Shown here: positions 1-8,441 of the stretch, one piece after another | Position numbering within the stretch: position 1 is the stretch's first letter | How the letters are laid out: every line of letters begins with the position of its first letter | Origin: Knoellia sp. S7-12 | GTDB lineage: Bacteria; Actinomycetota; Actinomycetes; Actinomycetales; Dermatophilaceae | Assembly (NCBI RefSeq): GCF_040518285.1 | Contig: NZ_CP155449.1 | Span: 2,852,001 to 2,916,000, forward strand | Direction: 5' to 3' | DNA: 64,000 bases | Made by a program: the position numbers and the translations under genes | Notes under the pieces: model-generated | The model's database searches: none | The model's input: only the letters and a program-made list of their open reading frames with translations | Told to the model about the DNA's origin: nothing

Positions 1-735
1 GCGCACGAGCCCGTCGGAGAGGTCGATCATCGACGTCGCGCCCGAGTCGGCGGCCACCGGCCCGGACTCCCACGGGGGTCGCGGTGAGCGGTGGAACCAC
101 ATGAGGAGCGAGGCCGCCTTGTCGAGCGCGCTGAGTTGTCCGGCATCTGCCCCGTGCCCGATCGGGTCCTGTGTGCCTGCCTCGTAGAGCACCAGTCCGG
201 CACCGGACCAGCCGAGCGAACCCGCGACCGCCACGACGTCTCCCGGGCGCGCGCCAGAGCGCAGGACCGGCGAACGACCCTGGAGGTCACCGAAGGCCGT
301 GACGGCCACCAGGACGACCCCAGCCGGCGCCGAGGACAGGTCGCCGCCCACGACGGGGCAGCCGGCATCCTCGGCAGCGTCGGCGATGCCACGGGTGAGG
401 TCGATGAGCCATGCGAGTTCGGTCTCGGGGTCCGCAGCCACGGAGACCAGCAGGCCAGTGGCCACGGCGCCCATCGCGGCGACGTCGGCGACGTTCTGAG
501 CCACGACCTTGAGCCCGACGTCGTGCCCGGTGGACCAGTCGTCACGCCAGTCGCGTCCCCGGACCATCGAGTCGGTCGTGACAACGACGGACTCTCGCGC
601 GGTGATCACCGCAGCGTCGTCGCCAGGCGGCACGAGCACTCCGGTCCCGGCGAACGGGCTCTCCCCGAACATCGGGATGATCCGCCCGAGGAGATCGGAC
701 TCGCTCACCGAACCGATCGTCGTGTGCGCGACCAC
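1..735 (-). CDS. thiL: Thiamine-monophosphate kinase ThiL (3' end outside window)
   Basis: ATP-dependent phosphorylation of thiamine monophosphate to the diphosphate cofactor, in the cytosol. 245 codons are present; the gene runs off the left edge, so the C-terminal part is missing (the family is about 320 residues). Seen: PGDDAAV near the N-terminus, TTDSMV, then NVADVAAMGA and GGDLSS, which are the Mg-ATP binding acidic motifs of the ThiL/PurM fold. The GTG start at 735 is chosen because AGGAGG lies 7 bases upstream; a downstream GTG (VSESDLLG) is possible. It is divergent from the Lrp-type gene at 873. Confidence 0.93.
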   Translation of the reverse strand, partial: MVAHTTIGSVSESDLLGRIIPMFGESPFAGTGVLVPPGDDAAVITARESVVVTTDSMVRGRDWRDDWSTGHDVGLKVVAQNVADVAAMGAVATGLLVSVAADPETELAWLIDLTRGIADAAEDAGCPVVGGDLSSAPAGVVLVAVTAFGDLQGRSPVLRSGARPGDVVAVAGSLGWSGAGLVLYEAGTQDPIGHGADAGQLSALDKAASLLMWFHRSPRPPWESGPVAADSGATSMIDLSDGLVR

Positions 736-872
736 ACACCCACCTCCTGAACCACCCGAGACTTGCGGACCATCGGCACGGTACCGTGCAGACGACCGTC
801 GCCTCGGTGACGGTCGATCAAGACTCAGCGGAGCGGCATACGTGCCCTCTCTCGACAGTGAGGTGACACCCA

Positions 873-1106
873 GTGGTCCAGGCCTACATCCTGATTCAGA
901 CCGAAGTCGGTCGCGCAGCCGCCGTGGCTACCGCGATCGCAGCGATCCCGGGAGTGGCCCTCGCCGAGGACGTCACCGGTCCCTACGACTGCATTGCGCG
1001 CGTCGAGGCCGAGACGGTCGACGAACTCGGCAAGCTCGTCATCGCCAAGATCCAAGAGGTCGAGGGCATCACCCGCACCCTCACCTGCACGGTGGTTCAC
1101 GTCTGA
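873..1106 (+). CDS. Stand-alone Lrp/AsnC ligand-binding (RAM) domain protein
   Basis: A 77-residue protein that is only the C-terminal RAM domain of Lrp/AsnC regulators, with no helix-turn-helix. Such small proteins are thought to bind amino acids and to oligomerise, perhaps modulating full-length Lrp proteins; no target is visible here. The sequence opens MVQAYILIQTE, then has PGV..AEDVTGPYDC and ends in the beta strand TLTCTVVHV, the alpha/beta sandwich pattern of the domain. The GTG start has GAGGTGA just upstream. The DUF3515 gene follows after two bases and is probably co-transcribed. This pair next to ddl and thiL is a common actinobacterial arrangement. Confidence 0.85.
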   Translation: MVQAYILIQTEVGRAAAVATAIAAIPGVALAEDVTGPYDCIARVEAETVDELGKLVIAKIQEVEGITRTLTCTVVHV

Positions 1107-1108
1107 CC

Positions 1109-1564
1109 GTGACAACACGGATGCGTTCGATGACGGCGGTGGCGCTCGGCGCCACCGCCGTCATCATGCTGTCCGGGTGTTCGTCGGCCGTCGAGATTGC
1201 GCCCACTTCCGTGGCCAACGGCGAGGTATGCCGTGAGGTCACCTCTGCGTGGCCGGTTGACGTCGGCGACCATGCGCGACGGGAGGTGTCGGACGCGAGC
1301 GCCGGTGCGGCATACGGGGATCCGGCCATCATCGCCAGGTGCGGCGTCCCCGCTCTGGGACCCACGACGGACGACTGCATCGAGGTCGACGGCATGGGCT
1401 GGGTCGCGCAGAAGCTGAGCGACGGGACCCGCTTCACGACGTTCGGGCGGGACCCCGCAATCGAGGTCCTCATCCCCAGCGACTACGCGCCCGAACCTCT
1501 GCTGCTGCCCGCCTTCAGTGCTGCGGCGCAGAAGCTCCCGAAGAACTCCCTCGCCTGCCGCTGA
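1109..1564 (+). CDS. DUF3515 lipoprotein
   Basis: Predicted lipoprotein of the actinobacterial DUF3515 family (function unknown), 151 residues from the GTG at 1109; an ATG at 1121 is an alternative. Seen: a short basic N-terminus, a hydrophobic stretch and the lipobox LSGC, so the mature protein should be anchored on the outer face of the membrane by Cys at about residue 24. Three further cysteines (CREV, ARCGVP, DDCIE) and a C-terminal LACR suggest disulfides. It starts two bases after the RAM-domain gene and converges on ddl, stop to stop, with three bases between. Confidence 0.82.
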   Translation: MTTRMRSMTAVALGATAVIMLSGCSSAVEIAPTSVANGEVCREVTSAWPVDVGDHARREVSDASAGAAYGDPAIIARCGVPALGPTTDDCIEVDGMGWVAQKLSDGTRFTTFGRDPAIEVLIPSDYAPEPLLLPAFSAAAQKLPKNSLACR

Positions 1565-1567
1565 GGT

Positions 1568-2743
1568 TCAGCGCAGGCCGACGCGACGTTCCATCGCGAG
1601 CGCGATGAGTTCGTCGATGAGCTCCGGGTAGGCCAGGCCCGCCGCTGCCCACATCCGCGGATACATCGAGCTCGGCGTGAAGCCGGGCATCGTGTTGATC
1701 TCGTTGATGAGCAGGTCACCGGTCTCGGTGAGGAAGAAGTCGCAGCGGGCGAGCCCTTCGCAACCCGCGGCAGTGAAGGCCGTGATCGACATCTGCGAGA
1801 TCTGGTCGGCGATGTGCGCCGGGACGTCGGCCGGGGCCTCGAGCCGGATGTCGTCGGCAGCGAGATACTTGGCCTCGAAGTCATAGAAGGCGTGGTTCTG
1901 GACGACGATGCACTCCCCCAGTGGGCTCGTGCGCGGCGCGTCGGTGCCGTGACCGTCGAGGACGCCGCACTCGATCTCGCGACCGACCACACCCTGCTCG
2001 ATGACGACCTTGGGGTCGTGCTCACGCGCTGCCTCGATGGCCGAGCGCAGGCCCTCGGGCGAGTCGACCTTGCTGATGCCCATGCTCGAGCCAGCACGTG
2101 CGGGCTTGACGAAGACGGGGAAGCTGAGCGCGCCGACGGCGTCGAGCGCAGCCTCGGGGTCGCGCAGCCATTCACGATCGGTGATGACCGTGTAGGGGCC
2201 GACGGGCAGGCCCGCGGCAGCGAAGACGACCTTCATCATGTGCTTGTCCATCATCACCGCGGAGGCAGTGACCCCGGATCCGACGTAGCGGACGTCGGCG
2301 AGGTCGAACATCCCCTGGATGGTGCCGTCCTCACCGAACGGCCCGTGGAGCAGAGGGAAGACGACGTCGACCTCATGGAGTTCACGAGGAGCCATCCCCG
2401 GCTCGTGGACGATGAAGTGGCGGGCCGTCGCGCTCGTCGGCACCAGGACACTCGGTCCGGACGGGTCGACCTCGGGGATGTGGCCGGGCGCGAGCCGCAG
2501 CAGCTCCGGGTCGCCGGGGGCCAGCACCCAGCTGCCGTCCTTGGCGATGCCGATCGGGATGACGTCGTAGCGCTCGGGGTCGAGCGCCGACATGACGCTC
2601 GCGGCCGTCGCGCACGACACCGCGTGTTCGGACGATCGCCCCCCGAAGACGAGGGCGACACGCAGTCGGCGGGGTGCACCAGCGGCTCCCGCGGTGCTCG
2701 GATTCTGGGAGGGCGCCTCGGTCGGCGTGATCTCGGTGTTCAT
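1568..2743 (-). CDS. ddl: D-alanine--D-alanine ligase
   Basis: ATP-dependent joining of two D-alanines for peptidoglycan precursors. 391 residues with an ATP-grasp fold. Seen: VALVFGGRSSEH near residue 35, the glycine-rich PLLHGPFGEDG, the acceptor-side GSGVTASAVMMDK, the ATP-grasp segment FVKPARAGSSMG, and INEINTMPGFT near the C-terminus, which contains Mg ligands. The ATG at 2743 gives about 25 disordered residues before the fold, so a later start cannot be excluded. It is divergent from the PLP enzyme at 2795 with only 51 bases between starts, which must hold both promoters and one copy of the CGGCATAC octamer. Confidence 0.95.
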   Translation of the reverse strand: MNTEITPTEAPSQNPSTAGAAGAPRRLRVALVFGGRSSEHAVSCATAASVMSALDPERYDVIPIGIAKDGSWVLAPGDPELLRLAPGHIPEVDPSGPSVLVPTSATARHFIVHEPGMAPRELHEVDVVFPLLHGPFGEDGTIQGMFDLADVRYVGSGVTASAVMMDKHMMKVVFAAAGLPVGPYTVITDREWLRDPEAALDAVGALSFPVFVKPARAGSSMGISKVDSPEGLRSAIEAAREHDPKVVIEQGVVGREIECGVLDGHGTDAPRTSPLGECIVVQNHAFYDFEAKYLAADDIRLEAPADVPAHIADQISQMSITAFTAAGCEGLARCDFFLTETGDLLINEINTMPGFTPSSMYPRMWAAAGLAYPELIDELIALAMERRVGLR

Positions 2744-2794
2744 CGCCAGCGACCCTATCCCGGTGACGGGAACACACGGCATACGCTCGCTTGC

Positions 2795-3871
2795 GTGGAT
2801 TCCGAAGAGTTGAGCCCTGCCACCCGTGTCGTCTCTCTGGGGCGCGTCCCGCGCGAGCCCGGCGAGCAGGTCGGCGCCCCACTGACCTTCACGTCGACCT
2901 ATCACGCGGACGGACCCGTGACCTATGCGCGCGTGGGCAACCCCACGTGGGCGGCGTTCGAGGACGCCCTCGGGTCGCTGGAAGGGGGCGAGGCCCTCGT
3001 CTTCGCGTCCGGGATGGCCGCGGTGGCTGCGGCCCTCACGCTCGTGCCCCACGGTGGTCGGATCGTCGTGCCGACGGCGGCCTACAACGGCACCCTGGTC
3101 ACCCTCGCCGACCGGGCCGAGGCTGGCGAGGTCGAGGTCACCCACGTCGATGTCACCGACACCGAGTCCGTGATCTCGGCTCTCGATGGCGCCGCCATGC
3201 TGTGGATCGAGTCCCCCACCAACCCACTGCTCGACGTCGCCGACGTGGAGGCGCTGGCCGCGGCCGCCCGGGAACGCCATGTGTGCGTCGTCGTCGACAA
3301 CACCTTTGCGACCCCGCTGCTCCAGCAACCGCTGACGCTGGGCGCAGACGTCGTCGTGCATTCGGCAACGAAGTACCTGTCCGGCCACAGCGACCTCTTG
3401 CTCGGTGCCACCGTGACGGCCGCGACCGACGAGGGGCGCGCCCTTCACGAGCGCATCCGTCGCCACCGACAGCTCCACGGCGCCATTGCCGGGCCGATGG
3501 AGACGTGGCTCGCCCTACGCGGCCTGCGCACCCTCTCTGTGCGGCTCGAACGGGCCTGTGCCAATGCGGCTGTGTTGGCGACACGCCTTGCCGGACATTC
3601 CGGGGTGGATCGCGTGCGCTACCCCGGCTTCGGTGCGATGGTCTCCATCGACGTCGCGGGTGACGCGGAGGCGGCCGAACGTGTGGCAGCAGCAACCCGG
3701 CTCTGGGTCCACTCGACGAGCCTCGGCGGCGTCGAGAGTCAGATCGAGCGTCGGCGACGCCAGCCCGGCGAGCCCGAGGTCGTCCCCGAGAGCCTGCTGC
3801 GGCTCTCGGTCGGCATCGAGGATGCCGAGGACCTCTGGCGCGACCTCGACGCGGCGCTCGGCGCGATCTAG
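2795..3871 (+). CDS. Trans-sulfuration family PLP enzyme (cystathionine gamma-synthase-like)
   Basis: 358-residue PLP enzyme of the Cys/Met metabolism family (cystathionine gamma-synthase, gamma-lyase, O-acetylhomoserine sulfhydrylase). Seen: the tetramer-contact region TYHADGPVTYARVGNPTW, the PLP phosphate site ASGMAAVAA, the ring-stacking aspartate in VVVDNTFATPLLQ, and the Schiff-base lysine in HSATKYLSGHSD. Substrate choice cannot be read from sequence; cystathionine synthesis or cleavage is most likely. It is slightly shorter than the usual 380-400 residues. The GTG start at 2795 has no clear ribosome site. Its stop overlaps the stop of gpsA by four bases (convergent). Confidence 0.85.
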   Translation: MDSEELSPATRVVSLGRVPREPGEQVGAPLTFTSTYHADGPVTYARVGNPTWAAFEDALGSLEGGEALVFASGMAAVAAALTLVPHGGRIVVPTAAYNGTLVTLADRAEAGEVEVTHVDVTDTESVISALDGAAMLWIESPTNPLLDVADVEALAAAARERHVCVVVDNTFATPLLQQPLTLGADVVVHSATKYLSGHSDLLLGATVTAATDEGRALHERIRRHRQLHGAIAGPMETWLALRGLRTLSVRLERACANAAVLATRLAGHSGVDRVRYPGFGAMVSIDVAGDAEAAERVAAATRLWVHSTSLGGVESQIERRRRQPGEPEVVPESLLRLSVGIEDAEDLWRDLDAALGAI

Positions 3872-4866
3872 CCGGTCTCTGCCTTTCGCGGTCGTGAGAG
3901 CAGCGCCCCGACGACGTCCTGGGCCGACTTGCCCTCGGTGATCATGGCGTTGACCTGCTCGATGATCGGCACGTCGACGCCGTGATGACGGGCCAGGTCG
4001 AGGATCGAGGTGCATGACTTCACACCCTCCGCGGTCTGGTTCGTCACGGCGATCACCTCCGCGACCGACATGCCTTGACCGAGCCGCACACCGAAGCTGT
4101 GGTTGCGCGACAGCGGCGACATGCAGGTCGCGATGAGATCGCCGACGCCCGCGAGACCGGCGAACGTCACCGCATCACCTCCGAGAGCGATGCCGAGGCG
4201 GGTGGTCTCGGCGAGTCCGCGCGTGATGATCGACGACTTGGAGTTGTCGCCCATCCCGAGACCCTCGGCCATGCCGACGGCCAGCGCGATGACGTTCTTG
4301 GTCGCCCCCGCGATCTCGGTCCCGACAACGTCGGTGGCGGTGTAGGGCCGGAAGTATGCTGCGGCGCAGGCGTCCGCGACCCGCTGCGCCACCCGCTCGT
4401 CAGCCGCTGCGACGACGCTTGCCGCTGGCTGCTTCACGGCGATCTCACGGGCGAGGTTGGGGCCCGACACGACGACGATGCGGTCGGTGTCGACACCGGC
4501 AGCGTCGGCAATGACTTCACTCATCCGCTGCGTCGTGCCGAGCTCGACACCCTTCATGAGCGAAACGACGGCCGCGTGGGCCGGCAGCGCCGAGCCCCAG
4601 GCGTCGAGGTTGGTGCGCAAGGTCTGTGACGGGACAGCCAGCACGACGATGTCGGCGCCGGTCGCAGCCTCCTCCGGATCGCTCGTGGCTGAGATTCGCT
4701 GCGGCAGAAGCAGTTCGGGGAGGTACTCCTCGTTGCAGCCGGCATTGATGGCGTCGACCACCTCGCTTCGTCGACCCCACATGGTCACATCAGTTCCAGC
4801 GTCGGCGAGGACAGCTGCAAAGGCCGTCCCCCAGCTGCCAGTGCCAAACACGGCTGCGGTCGTCAC
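3868..4866 (-). CDS. gpsA: NAD(P)-dependent glycerol-3-phosphate dehydrogenase GpsA
   Basis: Reduces dihydroxyacetone phosphate to sn-glycerol 3-phosphate, the backbone for phospholipids. 332 residues. Seen: the Rossmann motif AAVFGTGSWGTAFAAVLA at the N-terminus, VVLAVPSQTLR, the conserved VSGPNLAREIA, and GATKNVIALAVGMAEGLGMG, which holds the catalytic lysine. The GTG start at 4866 overlaps the plsC stop by four bases, so the two are translationally coupled: plsC then gpsA. Making glycerol phosphate beside an acyltransferase is a sensible pairing. Confidence 0.96.
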   Translation of the reverse strand: MTTAAVFGTGSWGTAFAAVLADAGTDVTMWGRRSEVVDAINAGCNEEYLPELLLPQRISATSDPEEAATGADIVVLAVPSQTLRTNLDAWGSALPAHAAVVSLMKGVELGTTQRMSEVIADAAGVDTDRIVVVSGPNLAREIAVKQPAASVVAAADERVAQRVADACAAAYFRPYTATDVVGTEIAGATKNVIALAVGMAEGLGMGDNSKSSIITRGLAETTRLGIALGGDAVTFAGLAGVGDLIATCMSPLSRNHSFGVRLGQGMSVAEVIAVTNQTAEGVKSCTSILDLARHHGVDVPIIEQVNAMITEGKSAQDVVGALLSRPRKAETG

Positions 4867-5693
4867 GCGTCGTCCTCCACATCGTCCGGATGGTCGTCGG
4901 CCCATTGTGCGGGCAGTTCACGCTCGCGCGGGCCCGAACGCTCCGTCGGAGTGGCTGCACGTGGACGTCCCGTGACGGTCAGCCCCTGCTCCCGCGGGTC
5001 GAAGCGTCCAGTCGGCGCCTGTTCACCCCTCAACTTCTCCAGTTCGCGCGTGAGGGCGGCCATGATGCGCTCGGTGGCCTCGGCGAGGACTTCGGCGGTC
5101 ACCGGCAGGTCATGGAGGTCGTCGAGGTCGACCGGCCGGCCGGCCCGAACCTGCATCGTGTGCCGTGGCAGGACGCTCGGACGGCGGCCGTAGGGGGCGA
5201 GGATCTCCTGGGCTCCCCACTGCGCGACCGGGATGATCGGGCATCGCGTCTCGAGGGCCACCCTCGCGGCACCGGTCTTGCCTCGCATCGGCCACAGGTC
5301 GGGCTGCCTCGTGATCGTCCCCTCGGGATAGATCGCGATGCACTTGCCCTCACCGATGGCGTCGACGGCTGCACGGTAGGCGTCCGAAGCCTGACCCGTC
5401 TCGCGGTAGACGGGGATCTGTTCGGCTCCTCGAATGATCGCTCCGACGACGGGAATCCTGAAGACCTCGACCTTGCCGAGGAAGTGCGGCACGATCCCGG
5501 CGTCGTTGAGGAAGTGGGCAAAGATGAACGCGTCGATGTGCGAGATGTGGTTCGACACTGCGACGAACCCGTGATCGCGCGGCAAATTCTGTGCTCCTGA
5601 CCAGTCACGTCGGGTGAGTGACATCAGCAGGGGGCGCAGGACGGTGACCGCGAATCGGTATGCCGGTGGGGCATGGCGTGGTCCGATCCGCAT
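4863..5693 (-). CDS. plsC: 1-acyl-sn-glycerol-3-phosphate acyltransferase (PlsC family)
   Basis: Membrane-associated transfer of an acyl chain to lysophosphatidic acid, giving phosphatidic acid. 276 residues. Seen: the HX4D motif in SNHISHIDAF, the substrate loop GAEQIPVYRE, the YPEGTITR motif, and PIIPVAQWG. The C-terminal 45 residues (after LREL-type helices) are charged, proline-rich and probably disordered. It is the first gene of a plsC-gpsA operon and is divergent from cofC, with 116 bases between starts. Confidence 0.92.
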   Translation of the reverse strand: MRIGPRHAPPAYRFAVTVLRPLLMSLTRRDWSGAQNLPRDHGFVAVSNHISHIDAFIFAHFLNDAGIVPHFLGKVEVFRIPVVGAIIRGAEQIPVYRETGQASDAYRAAVDAIGEGKCIAIYPEGTITRQPDLWPMRGKTGAARVALETRCPIIPVAQWGAQEILAPYGRRPSVLPRHTMQVRAGRPVDLDDLHDLPVTAEVLAEATERIMAALTRELEKLRGEQAPTGRFDPREQGLTVTGRPRAATPTERSGPRERELPAQWADDHPDDVEDDA

Positions 5694-5809
5694 GCAGGCC
5701 TTCCGTCTCGTTCACCGCCTCAACGAATTTTCCGGTGCGGTCTGCGCACATCTTGGTCCGCGCCGGGGGCGATGTCGAGCAGCCAAGCGCCTCATTGGAG
5801 GATCGAGTC

Positions 5810-6433
5810 ATGGAGTCGCCCCGCGAGACCGACTGGCACGTCGTGGTCCCTGTCAAGGGCGGCCGAGGCGCCAAGTCGCGGTTGCGCCGCTCCCTCGATG
5901 ACGAGACCCTCGTCGCGGCGATCATCCACGACACCCTCGACGTCGTCGCACGTGTCGTGACCCCGGCCAGGGTCGTGGTCGTGACCGGCGACCCGGAGGA
6001 GTCCACCCACGCCCACGCTGCGGGCTTCGCCGTCGTCACCGACCCGGGCGGCGGCCTCAACGCCGCGTGCCGTGCCGGTGTGAGTTCCGTGCGCGCAGGC
6101 GGTGCCACAGCGGTGGCGATCCTTCTTGGGGACCACCCGGCGCTGCTGCCCGACGAGCTGCTGTCGGCGCTCGACGCAGGGGCAGCACTTGAGACGTTCT
6201 TCGTTCCAGACGCGGACGGACTCGGCACTGCCCTTCTGGGTACGAACGCCCTCTCGATGCCCGACCTCGCGTTCGGCCCGGACAGCGCCGCCCGGCATGC
6301 CACCCTGGGGCACAAACTGCTCGACCTCGATCTCCCCGGCCTGCGCCACGACGTGGACGACGAGAGGTCACTCCGCCACGCCGCAGCCCACCTCACGCTG
6401 GGCCCGCGCACACGCGAGGCCCTCGGGCGATAG
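5810..6433 (+). CDS. cofC: 2-phospho-L-lactate (or phosphoenolpyruvate) guanylyltransferase, F420 biosynthesis
   Basis: CofC/FbiD activates 2-phospho-L-lactate or phosphoenolpyruvate with GTP in coenzyme F420 synthesis, so the organism probably makes F420. 207 residues. Seen: the nucleotidyltransferase N-terminus WHVVVPVKGGRGAKSRL with its lysines, the central PGGGLNAACRAG, and the metal-binding LLGDHPALLPDEL. The ATG at 5810 is preceded by GGAGGA 7 bases upstream. The next gene starts 9 bases after its stop and may be co-transcribed. No other F420 gene lies in the window. Confidence 0.9.
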   Translation: MESPRETDWHVVVPVKGGRGAKSRLRRSLDDETLVAAIIHDTLDVVARVVTPARVVVVTGDPEESTHAHAAGFAVVTDPGGGLNAACRAGVSSVRAGGATAVAILLGDHPALLPDELLSALDAGAALETFFVPDADGLGTALLGTNALSMPDLAFGPDSAARHATLGHKLLDLDLPGLRHDVDDERSLRHAAAHLTLGPRTREALGR

Positions 6434-6442
6434 CGTCGGGAC

Positions 6443-6652
6443 GTGCAAGCAAGCATCCACACCTTTGCCGAGGACGGTTCCGGCTCCGCGCTGCTCGATG
6501 ACGGGCAGGTCGTCTCCTGGCCAGGCGAGGTCTTTGCCCACAGCGCACTGCGACACGTGAGAGTGGGACAACGCGTCAGCGTCGAGCTCGAGGGCATCAG
6601 CGTGACCCGACTGTGGATCGTCGGCATCGGCGAGGGCGAAGTCATTCGCTGA
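6443..6652 (+). CDS. Small cold-shock-like (OB-fold) protein
   Basis: A 69-residue protein starting at GTG 6443, just after cofC. The pattern (TFAEDGSGSALLDDG, VFAHSALRHVRVGQRVSVELEG, then a closing strand) is that of a cold-shock-like single OB fold, but the RNA-binding aromatics of classical CspA (KGFGFI, VFVHFS) are only partly kept, so nucleic-acid binding is an inference. It ends 68 bases before a bidirectional terminator. I do not recognise a named family beyond this. Confidence 0.65.
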   Translation: MQASIHTFAEDGSGSALLDDGQVVSWPGEVFAHSALRHVRVGQRVSVELEGISVTRLWIVGIGEGEVIR

Positions 6653-6719
6653 CCGGCAGTCGCTGCCACAAGTCATGCCAGGTGCCTCAGATCCGCCCGT
6701 GTGACAGGACCCAAGCACG

Positions 6720-6756
6720 CAGACAGGGCCGGCACCCGAGGCGCCGACCCTGTCTG
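6720..6756. terminator. Bidirectional terminator hairpin between convergent genes
   Basis: CAGACAGGGCCGGC pairs with GCCGACCCTGTCTG across an 8-9 base loop with one mismatch. It lies between the + strand cofC unit and the - strand HU gene, so it can end both transcripts. Confidence 0.75.
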
Positions 6757-6786
6757 TGTGTCATGCCGCGCGAAGGCGACAGCGGA

Positions 6787-7461
6787 TCACTTCTTCTTGG
6801 TGGCCTTCTTGGCCGAAGCCTTCTTGGCCGGTGCAGCCTTGGTGGTCGCCTTCTTGGCGACAGCCTTGGCGGGGGCGGCCTTCTTGGCCGGAGCTGCCTT
6901 GGCGACGGTCTTGGTCGCGGTCTTTTTGGCGGCGGCCTTGGCCGGTGCGGCCTTGGTGACCGTCTTCTTGGCGACAGCCTTGGCGGGGGCGGCCTTGGTG
7001 ACCGTCTTCTTGGCGGCGGCCTTGGCCGGGGCGGCCTTCTTGGCGGGGGCCTTGGCGACGGTCTTGGTCGCCGTCTTCTTGGCCACTGCCTTGGTTGCCG
7101 TCTTCTTGGCGGGGGCAGCCTTCGCGACGACCGATGCCGTGCCCGCGCTCGCACGCTGGGCTGCGGGTGCCGCCTTGGGCAGCACGGACGGCTTCTTCAC
7201 GTAGGCCTTGAACGCGGCACCGGCGCGGAAGCGCGGCGCCTTGGACTTCGGAATGCGGACGCTGGCGCCGGAGTGCGGGTTGCGGCCGGTGCGTGCGGCG
7301 CGCTCGACGCGGTCGAAGGTGCCGAAGCCGGTGATGCCGACCTTGCCACCCTTGGTGACCTCACGGACGATCGTGTCGAGGACCGCATCGAGGGCCTCCG
7401 TCGCTGCCTTGCGGCTGCCGAGACGCTTCTCGAGCTCCCGGACGAGTTCTCCCTTGTTCAC
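6787..7461 (-). CDS. hup: HU-family nucleoid protein with histone H1-like Lys/Ala tail
   Basis: 224 residues. The first 90 are a canonical HU domain: MNKGELVRELEKRLGS, ITGFGTFDRVERAARTGRNP with the DNA-intercalating region, then SKAPRFRAGAAFKAYV. The remaining 130 residues are a low-complexity tail of KKT, KAAPAK and AKKA units, as in HupS/HupB (Hlp) of streptomycetes and mycobacteria, where the tail contacts linker DNA and compacts or protects it. The GTG start has GGAGAG six bases upstream. The tail DNA is itself repetitive, so its length may vary between isolates by slippage. A second, tail-less HU is at 38487. Confidence 0.93.
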   Translation of the reverse strand: MNKGELVRELEKRLGSRKAATEALDAVLDTIVREVTKGGKVGITGFGTFDRVERAARTGRNPHSGASVRIPKSKAPRFRAGAAFKAYVKKPSVLPKAAPAAQRASAGTASVVAKAAPAKKTATKAVAKKTATKTVAKAPAKKAAPAKAAAKKTVTKAAPAKAVAKKTVTKAAPAKAAAKKTATKTVAKAAPAKKAAPAKAVAKKATTKAAPAKKASAKKATKKK

Positions 7462-7852
7462 TGTCTCTCCATCGATTGTGCCGCCGGGACAACCCGACGA
7501 TGTGTGTGTGACCAGGCAATCGCCTGACCAGTCACGACGTTAGGCCGGACTCCGCGCGGAGTCCATCACCTCTGGGGCGGTTTCCGTTGTCCCACAAGGA
7601 CTTTCAGACCCAGCTCCGGGCGCCGCGCGATGCGACGGGGAGCGCCCCGGAAGATGGACAAAGGTACGCAGAGCAGATGAATTCCCCTGCAGGACAGCCG
7701 CATTGAGTACGCGAGAGGATTCGCGGCGCCAACAACCGAAGGAGCCGTCCAATTGACGGTCCAGTCACATGAGTCACATCAGCCCCACCGATAAAGTTCA
7801 CAGCTCGGCGCGAACTGCCCACTCCCACACGGCGTGTCGCGCGCTCGGTGAC
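7462..7852. promoter_or_regulatory. 391-bp gap upstream of HU: perfect 18-bp palindrome, no gene
   Basis: Between the HU start and the leuD stop. It must hold the HU promoter. GGACTCCGCGCGGAGTCC at 7547-7564 is a perfect palindrome, about 86 bases upstream of the HU start, and could be an operator. A smaller hairpin (CAGGC-AATCG-GCCTG type) is near 7513-7527, and AGTCACATGAGTCACAT at about 7764-7780 is a short direct repeat. I see no convincing coding sequence; the open frames here have no matching composition or ribosome site. Confidence 0.45.
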
Positions 7853-8440
7853 TCAGATCGTGACGGGTTTCCAGGCCGGACGAGTGCTCTCGTATGCCGT
7901 GACGTCACCTTCGTGACGCAGCGTGAGCGAGATGTCGTCCAGGCCTTCGAGCAGCCGCCACCGGGTGTATTCGTCCACCTCGAAGGCCGCGACGAGCTCA
8001 CCCGCCGTGATGGTGCGCGAGACCAGGTCCACGACGACCGAGGTCCCTGGCTCGTTCTCGAGGAGCTTCCAGAGGAGCTCGACGTCGTCCTGGCTGCACT
8101 GGGCCGTGAGCAGCCCGGACTTGCCGCTGTTGCCCCTGAAGATGTCGGCGAATCGCGACGAGATGACGACCCGGAAGCCGTAGTTCATGAGGGCCCAGAC
8201 GGCATGCTCGCGAGAACTGCCCGTCCCGAAGTCGGGACCGGCGACGAGGACCGAGCCCGCGGCATACGTCGGGTCGTTGAGGACGAAGGTCTCGTCCTTG
8301 CGCCAGGCGGCGAAAAGGCCGTCCTCGAAGCCGGACTTCGTCACGCGCTTGAGGTACTCGGCCGGGATGATCTGGTCGGTGTCGACATTGCTGCGGCGCA
8401 GCGGGACACCCGTGCCGGTGTGGGTGGTGAAGGCGTCCAT
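7853..8440 (-). CDS. leuD: 3-isopropylmalate dehydratase small subunit
   Basis: Swivelling domain of isopropylmalate isomerase, which converts 2- to 3-isopropylmalate in leucine synthesis, as a heterodimer with LeuC. 195 residues, the normal length. Seen: [18 protein letters not shown] near the N-terminus, [13 protein letters not shown] (substrate-binding serine and arginine) and [15 protein letters not shown]. The ATG at 8440 is one base past the leuC stop, so the pair is translationally coupled. No good terminator follows within the next 100 bases. Confidence 0.97.
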   Translation of the reverse strand: MDAFTTHTGTGVPLRRSNVDTDQIIPAEYLKRVTKSGFEDGLFAAWRKDETFVLNDPTYAAGSVLVAGPDFGTGSSREHAVWALMNYGFRVVISSRFADIFRGNSGKSGLLTAQCSQDDVELLWKLLENEPGTSVVVDLVSRTITAGELVAAFEVDEYTRWRLLEGLDDISLTLRHEGDVTAYESTRPAWKPVTI

Positions 8441-8441
8441 G

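Noticed and set aside
1814-2794. N-terminal extension of the PLP enzyme back to 1814
   Set aside because: The frame is open but overlaps ddl on the other strand; family length and the divergent arrangement support the GTG at 2795.
7604-7828. Small - strand frames upstream of leuD
   Set aside because: No ribosome site, no family pattern, and the region has the look of a promoter gap.
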